Source: Papaver somniferum (taxonomy: Eukaryota; Streptophyta; Magnoliopsida; Ranunculales; Papaveraceae). Taken from it: a DNA stretch of 64,000 nucleotides. Of this stretch, positions 50,831 through 63,239 are shown one piece after another. Position 1 is the stretch's first letter. Each line of letters starts with the position of its first letter. A program made the position numbers and the translations under genes. The DNA lies in assembly GCF_003573695.1 (NCBI RefSeq), contig NC_039360.1, forward strand, positions 123,218,336 through 123,282,335. Direction: 5' to 3'. Below the pieces are notes generated by a model, which was not told where the DNA came from, did not search any database, and saw nothing but the letters and a program-made list of their open reading frames with translations.

Positions 50831-53800
50831 TTCATCATCTCATGGTGTTTTCCTCAGTTTCGTCGAAACCCTAATTTTGGCATATTTTCTCGAATGGATG
50901 CTCAATTGCACGCCAGAAAATATCAAAATTCTCAGGACTGAGACGCAGATGCCTTGGGGACACGAGCACGCTATCTTGACCGTCCAAGATTGACTCTTTG
51001 GCTCACGGAAGCCGGTCCCATCAATTTTCACAGTTTTGACCTAATTTGCACAATTGCTCGTATTAGGTCCAAAACTCTTCCAAACACTTTGGATTTTCAT
51101 GAAGTGATCGTCAGGCGGTCACGTGACAACCCAGGGCCAGTTTCATGACTCCATGGTCGGTCCCTCGCCTCGTCATAATTAATTAGGTTTTCTCACCTGA
51201 GGCTCAGGCGAGCATTTTTGAATAAATATTAAGCCATCATTTAATCATTTTTCCACCAACAAATCGTCAAATCTTCAGGAGTTCTTCGTATTTGCTCATG
51301 TGAGCATATGGACACTACATGGTTGATCCACGGTCCCATGTAGTCGCTCCCTCTTTCGTCCCATGGTTAAATTTCTGACGAACCATGAATTGATCATCAA
51401 TTGATCAAATTAGGGTTTATGAATCCAAGGATCATCGTTCCAGATTCCAACCTTAATAATTTTACGACGGCCTCATGGTCATTAATTTTATTAATTATGC
51501 TCGGTTCAACGACCAGTATTCTAATTAATATTTTTGGTACGCTGCCAATAATCCATCAGATGAGCAACACATGCTCAGACGATCAAATATTCAATAATTC
51601 ATCACATGAGCAACACTTGCTCAGATGATAAATATTTGCTCAAACCAAGGAATATTGGTTCAACAATCAATATTCAACGATCCACCGAATGAGCAATACT
51701 TGCTCACTTCATCGTAAGAATTATACCTCTGTCTCATGACATGTTCAATTCATGAGTTTCAGAACATCATGTTCGACACTCAGCAACTACATGGACTCAT
51801 CGTCCCATCAAACCACGAAGTCATCAATTGACTAACAAACCACGAGACGTCAATCGTGTCACTTGGGGGGATATCACTTAGGGTTTTGGTCTGGCGGTCT
51901 ACATCACGTGTGTTCAAACACACGATGGAATGTGAGCAAGTCGTGCATTCAGTTGAAGGAATTCACGAGGTAGTGGGTGGAAAATCGACCAAGTCTCCAC
52001 ACGTTGAGCAACTGGTTTCAAACACGATCTCCACTTCCCCACTCCTTGATTCCATCAACTGTCACATTTCATGGGATCATGGTGTCTAAAATTTCAACAA
52101 TATAAATAAGTCTTTGAATCATGATTGAAGGATCAACAACATCAGTATCATCAATCTCACGTCAAACTGACAACACGAGATCATCAACTCATCAATTGAG
52201 CAACTACTCTCAATTGAGCAATTTCAATCATTCAGAGCTTATCATATTCAGAATTCACACACCCACAATCTTTGATTACCATTGATTCCACGCATTTCTC
52301 AGCTTCCCTCCTACAGATCAACCCATCCTCTCTTGTGACCGAATTTATTCTGGAACGCTCATTGTCTTGATTTAGGCCGGAATCTCAATATTCAACTTGC
52401 TAGCCGAACAATCTCCAGAATCGCTATGGAGAGTTAAACTCTATAAGTTGCGAAATATCCACTTTCTCATACTTGAAGAAACCAAGTCCACTTGCTCATA
52501 ACAGGAGGAACACACACTCCTACTTCTTCTCTTCACAGGAGGAACAGACACTCATATCATATGCCTTACTTCTACAACTCATGTTGCAATCAAAGAACAA
52601 AAGAACTAGCACAAAGGATAAGAAATGAAGCCGAAAATTCTACTGACACTTCTTTTCTTTACAACTTTGTTGTTCTTTCTTCTCTGTTCTAGTCACGCTT
52701 CTGCCACAAGCTCTAACTATTCTTCCAAAGTTTGCCACACTTTGTAGGTTTTTCAAGTTTCCGCCACAAACTCTTCAACCAACATGACACCATCCTCCCT
52801 TAAGCTCAAACATAACCACGCAACATTCCTTGTCATTCTAAGTCTCTGAATTCAATTTCAACTTCATCAAACTGTACCAGTCCTGACTGCATACCAGTTT
52901 TGATCCTCCATCAAACTGTACCAGTCCTCTTTACTGCAACACCAACTTTCATCCTCTACTTATATTGATTTCGAATCCATAACCTAATCCTCTGAAACAA
53001 CCACTCACCCAAAGCTTATTCACCTTCTAAAATCAACCAATGCTCTGCCACGGCAAACCCGTCAATAACCAAACAAACACGTTCCCCTTTTCTTTTTTTT
53101 TCTTTTTTTTGCCAATAAGCTTCTCCCTGATTTCTGTAATTCTTAACATTCCATCGTCTCAGTCTTCAACCAAAGCTCGGTCAACAACGTCACCATCTTG
53201 ACTGACCAGCTTAGGACAACAGATTCCGTAATCTCCTCCATCCGTGCTTGTCTCAACTTTGTGTATTACAACTCGAGCAACCACAGTTCGTCCCACAGTT
53301 TGTCCCACCTTCTTTTAATAAACTCTCGTCTTGTCCCTTGGTGAAGACTTACACGGACACAGCTTGCATCAGGTCTTTGAGCAGAAACATATTTCGGTGA
53401 ACTTCGAGCCCTTCTTATCTTCACTTCCAACGGCTTCATCACATTAACTTCGGTAATGGCAGCAAGTCATCGAACCTTTTCTGCTACATCAATGGCACCA
53501 ACATCACAGCATCCATCTCACCTTCATCCGAGCAGTCCATAGAATCATCACCACTTCAATATTCCCGAGCTCCATCGATGATCTTCATCGTTTACCACTG
53601 ATACTAGCAGCAACGCACTACTGCACCATAACAACACCTGCCAAACTCTTCCTCTTTTTTTTTCTTTTTTTTTCGGCTAAAGCTCGTCATCTCTGCCTTT
53701 CGTTCTCGTTCTCAGCTTAAGAACACGCACAACGGCAAAACTTTTTTTCGTTTTCTGTGTTGATTTCGATTCTCGTTCTCAGCTTAAGAACACGCACAAC

Positions 53801-54537
53801 AGCAAAACTTTCTTTCGTTTTCTGTGTTGATTTCGAATCAACAGATTCGATCTTTGTTGAACAGTTACCAACACCGTTACTGCAATCTTCTCTATTTTGC
53901 TTCGCAACAGATGACAGCATCACTTTTTTAGAACCCTAACTTTCGACCTTTTTTTTTTTTTTCTTCAAGACTCAGACGAACAAATCCTTCACGAACATTA
54001 AGAACACAAACGCAACACCTTCAAACTTCTCACAATTATTCTTTAAACGACTTTCTCTGGCTCTCTACCTCTCCCCTCTCTTCCTCTCACCTAGCTATGA
54101 TACCAAATGTAGGATCGAGCAAGAGAGAGGAGAGCACAACGGGAAAGCATAAAACAACTACATTGATAATCAAATTCGGTGTACAATTTCTCATGGCTCA
54201 ACTACCTATTTATAATCTCACAAACTTGACGATCACTCAAACAACTTTCCTAACAAAGATCAAACTCTAAATAAAGACACTTTCCTAACATAAACCGAAC
54301 TCTAAATAGAACTCTGTAGAACCAAAACACTTGTTTCTCAATATACCTCGACTTCCAAATATAATCTTGTTTTATTATTTCCAACAATTTGTCTCGAGGT
54401 CCCGCACTTATGATGACATTTGATTTAGAAGATCATATAATAAAAATGGGTTCCAAATGCTTGGGAAAGCTTACGGAAGCAAGTTGCGTAATCACCAGGT
54501 ACATGCTAAGAACGTTAAGCTTGCGCACCAGCAGTTT

Positions 54538-54718
54538 GTATTTATTTAATTTATGACTATTGTTTGTTCCTTGGTGCTTTTTTGATTTATGTAACGCCGC
54601 TGATTATTGGCAGCTTTACGAAGTAATGAAGAACGTAACATGGGCACTCTTTGCTAGTCGAAAGGCTCTGAATGCAATAACTATCAATTACAGGAATGGG
54701 TTCGTCCAGGTTTTTCAT
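54538..54718 (+). repeat. Intragenic duplication of AHK1-like intron-exon segment
   Basis: This sequence is closely similar to 36852-37033: TTTATTTAATTTATGACTAT, then TTTGGCAG-type acceptor, then LYEVMKNVTWALFASRKALN and AITINYRNGFVQVFH. It is inserted between KNVKLAHQQ and IDSFFLNLK of part C. It retains intron sequence, so it was copied from DNA. This copy has no stops in the exon part and is closer to the expected protein (KNVTWALFAS) than part A. Confidence 0.75.
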
Positions 54719-54946
54719 CGATTCCTTCTTCCTGAATCTTAAGAGACTTCCACTGGTAAGAAATTTCTACATTATAAGATGTTTATTTGTCTCGTCTTAC
54801 TTTTTCCTTTTTGTAAGAAATGAAAGAGAACAGCTGCATTGTGTTTTAGTTGTCCAATGAACGAAATCAAAAAATAGCGGCAATAACAAAAACTGAAAAA
54901 GTAGAACCTCGGAAGGGCACTCGCATCGCGCGTACATATTCGCTAG

Positions 54947-54954
54947 TATAAATA
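54947..54954 (+). promoter_or_regulatory. TATA box of proteasome alpha-4 gene
   Basis: TATAAATA lies 209 bases upstream of the ATG at 55163, giving a 5' untranslated region of about 180 bases. Confidence 0.6.
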
Positions 54955-55162
54955 AGGGAAATTAAAAAGTGGAGGATAATTCGGTAACTTGACGAGAAGA
55001 AAGAAAGGGAGTACTTCAGTAAGTCTTGCCTTGTTGCAAAAGAAGCTGCAAATCAATTCGGGAATTAAAAACCCCAATTCTTTCTTTACTCTCTCACACC
55101 GAAAAGAAAACTGATTCTTTCAGATTGATCGTTTAATCGCAGTAGAGAAGAAGAATTAAAGA

Positions 55163-58071
55163 ATGGCACGATACGATAGAGCCATCACAGTATTCTCACC
55201 AGATGGTCATCTCTTTCAGGTGGAGTATGCCCTAGAGGCTGTACGGAAAGGAAACGCAGCTGTTGGTGTTAGAGGTACTGATACTGTTGTTCTTGGTGTT
55301 GAGAAGAAATCTACTGCTAAACTTCAAGACTCTAGGTAAACCCTTTTTTCTCTATTTCGCTCTTTATTTTGTTATTTAGATATCGATATTGTAACTTTTT
55401 GCTTCAGATTTTGTTCGTTGAAAATGGTGAATTGGTTCTAGCTGAAATTTTAAGGTTTCTGTTAAGGGAGGGTACTTTAGGGAAAATTTAATTGTGTTAG
55501 CGGATTAGCAATTGAAACTTAAACCTAGATTTGATTCTAGATCTCAATTTGATTAAACTAGGGTTTGGTAATGAATATTTGCTAAAACCTAAAACTATTA
55601 CATTGCTGTTGTTATCACATCATAGGCTATCTAATAATTAAATTGAAGAGAACGATTTTTAGTACTAGCCTGAAAGTTTTACCTGAGTAGTTAAGACTAA
55701 AGATCCAGTGCTCGTGGTTTTTAGCAGAAACCTAACAGAGCATTCTTGTCTTCAACCGTGCATGATTTCACATTGGAATTGCTGAGAAAGTTAGTAATCC
55801 GAAGATTAAACGCACAAACATAAAAATTGGTTAGTTATAATATGAAGTGTACCTAACTTAGAAGATATAAAAACAGTTTTAGGTTTGTTATCAAAACTTC
55901 CTTCAAGATCCTTAACAACTTGATCAGCTTGGTATGGAGGATAGGTAAGTCACTGTACCTAACTTAAAAGATATAAAAACAGTTTTAGATTTGTTAATTT
56001 AGTTTCAACTTGATCAGCTGGGTATGGAGGATAGGTAAGTCACTGATTAGAAGAATATGGTAATTATAGGATAACAGTCAGGACAAATGTTGTCTCTGAC
56101 AGTTGACTTCCAGGAACAAAACCTTAATTTCTGAACAACTTACTGGGTATCAAAGTAAGGCTCTGGACAAAACCTGGAATGATTTACCGTAGAAGTGCAC
56201 CTGCAGCAAATAGGCTTAGGGGTCTTCAATTAGATAAGGGTTTTGGGGGTTTATTATTTTTCTTTAAAGATTCTGGAATGATCCCTAACTGTTGTTTTTT
56301 CAGTTAAATAGTATGTTAAGCTAGAACTGACAATAGGCTCGACATTGGATTCACCTTGGTCTTTATCTATTGATTGTGTTAGCTGTTAATTTATGATGTC
56401 ATGGTATTATCCTAGTTCGAGATTACTAGGTGTTCTGCAGCTTGCAATATGACTTATGAGGTCCTTGCGTAGCTTATTCTGATTTTTATTTATATTTGTC
56501 TTTGGTGTTGTTGCAGATCAGTTAGGAAGATTGTTAACCTGGATAATCACATTGCTTTAGCCTGTGCTGGGCTTAAGGCAGATGCACGTGTTTTGATTAA
56601 CAAAGCAAGGATTGAGTGTCAAAGTCATAGACTCACAGTTGAGGATCCCGTAACTGTTGAATATATCACACGTTACATTGCTGGTCTTCAGCAGAAGTAT
56701 ACACAAAGTGGTGGTGTGAGACCATTTGGGCTATCAACTTTGATTGTGGGTTTTGACCCTCACACTGATGTTCCATCACTCTATCAGACTGATCCCTCAG
56801 GGACATTCTCAGCTTGGAAGGCTAATGCAACAGGAAGAAATTCCAACTCTATGCGTGAATTTTTGGAGAAAAACTACAAAGAAACTTCTGGACAAGCAAC
56901 TGTGAAGCTTGCTATTCGTGCATTGCTCGAGGTATGCTTTCTCCTTTTCGTTTTTGTTGTGTTGGCTATAGGACGTCACTGTAGGGTTTCATGCATGTTG
57001 TATATCTAAGTAAGTTAAGTGCCCTCAGCTAATCTCATGACCTTGTTAAGTTAATAGTAGTTTCAATAATGAGCATATGACTCATATTCACTTGACTTCA
57101 AGCGATTCATTTTCACTTGACTTCAAGCTTATGAAGTTATGCTAGCTGTACTTAAGTGTGTTTATCCTTAGCCAGCTACGATGACCATATGAATATGATA
57201 CATTTTTGTGTTGATAGCTATATTTACAGCATCTGATTTGAAATCAAAGATTTCTCACTTAGATTTTAATTAAGTTTTTAGTGTGCATACGTTTCTGTGA
57301 GCCTGTTCTTCACAAAAACAAACTTTCACAATGTTTGTTAAGTGCTATTTATGCGATTTTAACTCATGGTGCGTTGAAAAGCTTAGGCAATGAATGAATT
57401 ATAAGCTGCTGATTTAGGATCCTTGCGGGCATCTTAATCCAAATAAGATGTCCTCAGGAACTAATTTACATGTTAATTACAAGTACTAATCTACTGTGTA
57501 ACATAAAAATACGGGTGGCTACATGTGAGTTTGGGGAAAATATTTGTTGCTGCTGCAAGGCCCATCTGTTTGTCATTTTTGCTATGCATCTTTGTTTTTT
57601 TTTGGTCAAATAGTTTCAAACGATTAATGATTATTGCTATTCATAATTTCCAAAGATTTCTCAAATTTATGGACATACTATCTTGCATGTCTTTGAAGCC
57701 CGTGCATCGACTGTGATTTTTGAAGTCGTTGAGAGGTTGGTCCTTTTTTTGTGGGATAGAAATATAGTTCTGAAAATCATGGTTAACGCTGCTAGGATTA
57801 GGACTTTGATTTGTCTGATAACTAGCAGATCTGGTTCCTCGAACTCGAAATGTGTGCATGTTGGCCATGCACGACATGTAGATTACTAACTTGGTTCTTT
57901 CACATCTAGGTTGTTGAAAGTGGTGGGAAGAACATAGAGATAGCTGTAATGGGAAAAGACAAGGTGTTGCGTCAACTTGAAGAATCTGAGATTGATATCA
58001 TTGTTGCTGAGATCGAAGCAGAAAAGGAAGCTGCAGAAGCTGCAAAAAAACCAGCTCCAAAGAATACCTAA
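55163..58071 (+). CDS. PAD1: 20S proteasome subunit alpha type-7 (alpha-4)
   Basis: An alpha-ring subunit of the 20S core protease. Three exons: 55163-55335, 56517-56931 and 57910-58071; 750 bp, 249 residues, GT-AG borders (intron 1 has phase 2). Start [19 protein letters not shown] and [19 protein letters not shown] are the alpha-type N-terminal signature. Further blocks: [72 protein letters not shown] and [20 protein letters not shown]. The C-terminus is Lys/Glu/Ala-rich ([20 protein letters not shown]). Length matches the plant subunit (about 250). It looks intact and is not catalytic, as expected for alpha subunits. PAD1/PAD2 are the Arabidopsis names; which paralogue this is cannot be told. 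Confidence 0.95.
55849..56045. repeat. Tandem duplication in proteasome intron 1
   Basis: Two units of about 90-105 bp, each beginning GTACCTAACTTA, containing GATATAAAAACAGTTTTAG and ending GGATAGGTAAGTCACT. Each copy ends with a GTAAGT, which resembles a donor site. Confidence 0.65.
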
Positions 58072-59367
<1,296 letters not shown>

Positions 59368-59509
59368 GGAACGATTTTTTAGGGACATGGTTATTTTTTG
59401 AGGGGAACATGGTTTTATTAGCCACCTTCCCTATAGTTATAAGGGGTGTCCTAAAGCATTGAAATGACTAACCTACCCTTAACCTAATTTAATTTAAAAC
59501 CAACCCAAT

Positions 59510-59725
59510 AACCACCACCTCCTCCCACCACCACCCCCCACCATCGTCGATTACCACCACCACCACCTCCGATTATCACCACCACCAACCACCGATTACC
59601 ACCACCACCACCGCCCACCACTGCCGATTACCACCACCACCACCTCCGATTATCACCACCACCAACCACCGATTACCACCACCACCTATGATTACCACCA
59701 CCACCAACCACCACCACCACTGTAT
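59510..59725. repeat. (ACC)n minisatellite with CGATTA spacers
   Basis: ACC triplet runs are broken by CGATTACC/CGATTATC at irregular intervals. A segment of about 75 bp (CCGATTACCACC ... CACCTCCGATTATC) appears twice. Confidence 0.8.
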
Positions 59726-59884
59726 GTGTACATATAGCTTAATTTAAAACATTAACAAAGATATCCTCACAAACCCATTACTTGTCATTCGTTTTTGGTT
59801 GAATAAATGAGAAGTAATCACTAAAACGAGTTGAAAATGGAAGTTGCAGAGAGGTTTAATGGAGGGTCTTTTTTTTCAGAGAAA

Positions 59885-60531
59885 AGTTCGGTTATCACGA
59901 ATTAATTTTTTCTTAACCGAACTCAGAGTTCGGTTGATTCGCAAAAAAATACGTTTAACCGAACTCCTTGTATTAGAACAACACAAGTCCATAAGTTCGG
60001 TTCCTTCGCAAAATAAGGATATCACCGAACTTTAGTTTACGAAAATAATGAGAAGTCCACAAGTTCGGTTCGTTCGCAAAAATGTTAAGTTTTCTTTGTA
60101 ACCGAACTCTACCTTTGAAACTTCGTAACCGAACTCTACCTAATTCGCTAAGAAATAAATTTCGTAGTAACCGAACGTTTACCTAATTGCATATATGCAT
60201 ATATAAGGCCAGTTCGGTTGATTCGCAAAATATGTTGAAGTTTGCGAACCAGCCGAACTTCTAACACTAGGTTACTTTTAACTTGCAGTTCGGTTGGGAA
60301 CTTGGTTGCGTTGAAGTTTGCGAACTAACCGAACACACAAGATGTACCCAATAAATTGTTAAGTTCAAAGTTCGGTTACCTACCATTTTATCCTAGGTAA
60401 CCGAACATTACACTGTACGACCAAAACCTCCATTAACGAGCGAGTTCGGTAACCTGCGTGTTTGGAAAACGTAACCGAACTACACTTTCAGGTGTGTTCG
60501 GTTACATGTTCTTGACATATGGTAACCGAAC
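59885..60531. repeat. Array of about nine TTCGGTT/AACCGAA hairpin units
   Basis: Units: 59885-59923, 59927-59965, 59994-60031, 60062-60108, 60211-60259, 60288-60334, 60370-60406, 60443-60481 and 60496-60531, plus lone right arms near 60127 and 60168. Each starts GTTCGGTT (or GTTCGGTA) and ends with AACCGAAC (variants AGCCGAAC, CACCGAAC), 36-49 bases long, with 3-100 bases between units. Some arms extend further: unit 7 has a perfect 12-bp stem (GTTCGGTTACCT with AGGTAACCGAAC). In units 5 and 6 the arms also contain CGCAAA/TTTGCG. Confidence 0.85.
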
Positions 60532-60963
60532 TGGCCCAAATCTACATAAAAAATTTCATTTTTTTTGAAAGTTTGGACCAATTCAACCAACATTATCTAA
60601 GTTTGAAGCATACTTGGGTACCCAAATACCCTTCCTCCGGTTGTGGTTGGTAAAATCCATCGTTTTTCATGTTTTCCTTCTTCATCTTCTCTAACTTTAC
60701 TCTCTCAATAATTCTACTTCTTTAAAAAAAAAACATCTGATTTTTTAATCTCACTAATTATCTTTAACTTAATCATCTCACTAATCATTACACTAACTAT
60801 TATTAACACTAACTAATCATCACCCAAAATTAATCAGGAGGATAATTTAGGTATTAATATAAATATCTAGATAAGGGGTGACCTAGATTTACTTCTAATG
60901 TCTTTACCCAAAATAAAACCATGGTCCCCCCCACAAAAACCATGGTCCCCAAAAAATCGTTCC

Positions 60964-62925
60964 AAAATACGGTCACCAGGTAAAAAAAAGTCATCATCCT
61001 TATCCATCCTTTTTTTGGTAATGGCGTAACTACCCTTATATGATTGATGTTAATGATTATGATTAGATTTAATGATAATGATTAATTAGGAATGTTAAGG
61101 ATTGATTAAAATTAAATTATTAGTGGTAAATTAGTAGAGAAACCAGATTTATGTGAGAGAGTTGGGATTTTTGAGAGGAAGAAGAAGAAGTGAAGAAAAA
61201 AAAAATTGGGTTTTGAGATTTTAGTGATTAGATGAAATGTGTGATTCAAATTAGATTCACATGTATACTTATAGACGATGTTTAATCTCCTTTCTTTAGG
61301 TTGAATTCTTAAAAAAATTGAATGTTTATAAACTTTTTTGGATTTTCAATGTGCATTCGGCTATAAAATTACTAGCCAAATCTTGTTGGGAAGAACCCTT
61401 CGGATGATATTTCTAAAGGCGAACCTAAGAGTATGAAAAAAATATTTGATGTTCGACTTATTTGAACTGCAAACGTCGTTGGCCGAACTTGTACTTCGTA
61501 GTTTGGTGTTTTATAAGTTGCAACTTACAAAGTTATGTTCGACTTACTATGATACAGCTGAACCTAGTAGTAAGAAAACACAAGTTAAAGGTTCGGTTAT
61601 ACAACTGCATTTCCAAAACGCGATTTAGAAATGTGAGATTTTTACTTTTTTTTTTGCCGACACTTGAGTAAATTTAAGATTATTTCTGACTTGACATTTT
61701 AATAACTAGTCCCGATAAAACTCCTAGATGACGTACTTATTAAAGAAGGCCCTCGGCTACGAGACATAAAATCTATTTTAAAAAAAAATCGTAAAATGAA
61801 TTATGTCGTTGACGAGTTTTAAACTCTAATAATCTTGTATAACAACTAATATTATGAATCATGTCAATTATGGTAACAATTATAGGTTTTTGACACACCC
61901 TTCTCTCTTATTGCTCTGCGCAACTGAATATCAAAAAAAAAGTTTAAACTACCTTTTCTCCTTTTTCTTCTTCTTCAATTCCTTTTCCAAAACTTCAATT
62001 ACATATCAATTTTTATTAGATTATTGTGTGTTGCCTAGATTTACTCTAATATTAATTAGGGTAAATTTGGGTAACATTTAAATTAGGTTTTTATGCTTTC
62101 AAGAAAACTTATCCTTGTTCTACAGGGATTTTAGATTCAGGTTTTGTATATATTTCTCCTGATCGTCTTCTAGCTAATGGATGACTATTGTCATTGTGAA
62201 GAATATAATAGCCTTAATGGCACTTTGTTAATATGTGATGGTATAATCATGTATATCATTGACGACGATCTCCTCCGGCGTGACGTAGATCTCTGCAACT
62301 CGATAGAAGATCCATGGCTACCGGTTCTAATCGTGATTATGATGTTAATCATGTACTTATTACTCATTGTTATGGGAGCATCAAAATTTGAAGACGCAAT
62401 CCAAATGGTTGGAAAGAGTTCCAAAAACCATACCTCAAAAAACATCTGATTTTTTGAGTGTGTACTCAATACTTTTAATGTATCTTAGATTTTCTGTATT
62501 AGGGGCTCTCATTAAATGTATTTTTTTACAATTCTTTGTTGATGATGTATGAATTTATTTCACTTGTTTACATTTTATTAATATAATTAGTTTAGGGTCT
62601 ATGTAGCCCCTTGTTCCTTCAGAAAACAAAAAAATCATGTCAATTACAATATTTTCGGTGGATTCTGTACCGTTGCGATGATTAACTAATTTATGTTTAA
62701 AGTTGTCAAATTTAACAAAAGAACTAATTGGATTCAACGATTTCGATTATTACTTACGAATTAAACTGAACGGTTAAACATGGCGTATATCTTGTTTCGA
62801 GTAATTTTTATAAAAATTATCTACATGCTAAAGAATTACAAATAAAAATTTTCAAGGTAAGATGTCGACTCCGATTTCGTGCACGTTCTCTGATGAGTGT
62901 TTATATAACATCTTAATCTTATACT
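60964..62925. other. Intergenic with diverged relative of the hairpin element
   Basis: 61020-61230 resembles, in inverted order, the A/T-rich and GAAGAAG region at 60660-60800. 61370-61600 has degenerate arm pairs (ATTCGGCTA/TAGCCAAAT, GTTCGACTT/GGCCGAAC, GGTTCGGTT). An open frame at 62177-62449 (90 codons) has no recognised family and is not called a gene. Confidence 0.4.
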
Positions 62926-63125
62926 ACCTCCATCCCAAATTAGACGAGCTAGTAGTACAATTTACAAATGATTTTTCTCTCAAACTATGCCATGGATATT
63001 CATAAATTTTATATCATTGAAAAGCATTTTAAAACACCTACGTAACGAATATAAACATGACTGTCAAATGATATAAAGTCAATTATTAACGAGACAAAAT
63101 TTGAAAATGACTAGCTCATCTAATT
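62926..63125. mobile_element. Degraded Stowaway-like MITE
   Basis: It starts TACCTCCATCCCAAATTAGA, similar to CTCCCTCCGTCCC. The right arm is ACTAGCTCATCTAATTTGAGA without the GGAGGGAG terminus. The shared internal word AAAAGCATTTTAAAACACCTACGT is the inverted counterpart of 15535-15560 in the intact copy. Confidence 0.65.
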
Positions 63126-63239
63126 TGAGAAATTAAAATTTCAATAATTATATAATGGTTTAATTTTAACAGTTATATAATAAAATAGGAAATAAAATTC
63201 TTTCATAATAAAGTAGGGACCAAAATATTGATTTAGGAG

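Larger units (their letters stand above)
48261..54386 (-). mobile_element. LARD-like non-coding LTR element in AHK1 pseudogene
   Basis: Flanked by ATTTG at 48256-48260 and 54387-54391. The right LTR is 54108-54386 (279 bp; minus strand TGTTGGAAATAAT to CGATCCTACA) with a tRNA-iMet-like PBS TGGTATCATAGC at 54094-54105. The left LTR matches only for about 150 bp (48261-48411) and is truncated. The 5.7-kb interior has no credible coding frames and is made of tandem and palindromic repeats, microsatellites and a SINE. Minus orientation is inferred from the PBS. Confidence 0.75.
36927..54755 (+). pseudogene. AHK1-like histidine kinase pseudogene, split by two retroelement insertions
   Basis: Part A (36927-37396) reads FYEVMKNVTCALFAGRRDLN, NAITISYKNGFVQGF, NISAIWYREAVN, LIDIAGLSEVADGAPS, FTDSPLLSATLSVLHSP and MAVVGVT. 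After a solo-LTR insertion, part B (48131-48260) continues TLYSVGQLMRELVDYRSGY, YLTSQEGYLLATSINAPLLR. After a second insertion, part C (54392-54537) continues SRGPALMMTFDLEDHIIKMG. After a frameshift come KNVKLAHQQ, then at 54718-54755 IDSFFLNLKRLPL before a possible splice donor at 54756. The order and words match the extracellular sensor region of AHK1-type osmosensing histidine kinases, as recalled. Stops at about 37117 (TAG) and in APS*HV make it non-functional. The kinase and receiver domains were not found. Confidence 0.8.
59368..60963 (+). mobile_element. Long-TIR element carrying a hairpin array
   Basis: Ends: GGAACGATTTTTTAGGGAC at the left and the near-complement GTCCCCAAAAAATCGTTCC at the right. 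The inverted similarity extends about 100 bp and includes ACCATGGTTTTATTTTGGG-type sequence. The element is 1596 bp and flanked by AAAATA (59362-59367; 60964-60969). No transposase frame is present. The interior has an (ACC)n block with CGATTACC spacers (59510-59725), then the TTCGGTT hairpin array (59885-60531), then an A/T-rich stretch. Mutator-like is possible from the TIR length, but the 6-bp duplication is short for that group. Confidence 0.7.

Noticed and set aside
59885..60531. CRISPR array
   Set aside because: Regular short repeats with variable spacers look superficially similar, but the arms are inverted pairs, spacing is irregular, no cas genes exist and the host is a plant nucleus.
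62177..62449. 90-codon membrane-like ORF
   Set aside because: It has a hydrophobic stretch but no family resemblance, and is overlapped by an equally long antisense frame in A/T-rich DNA.
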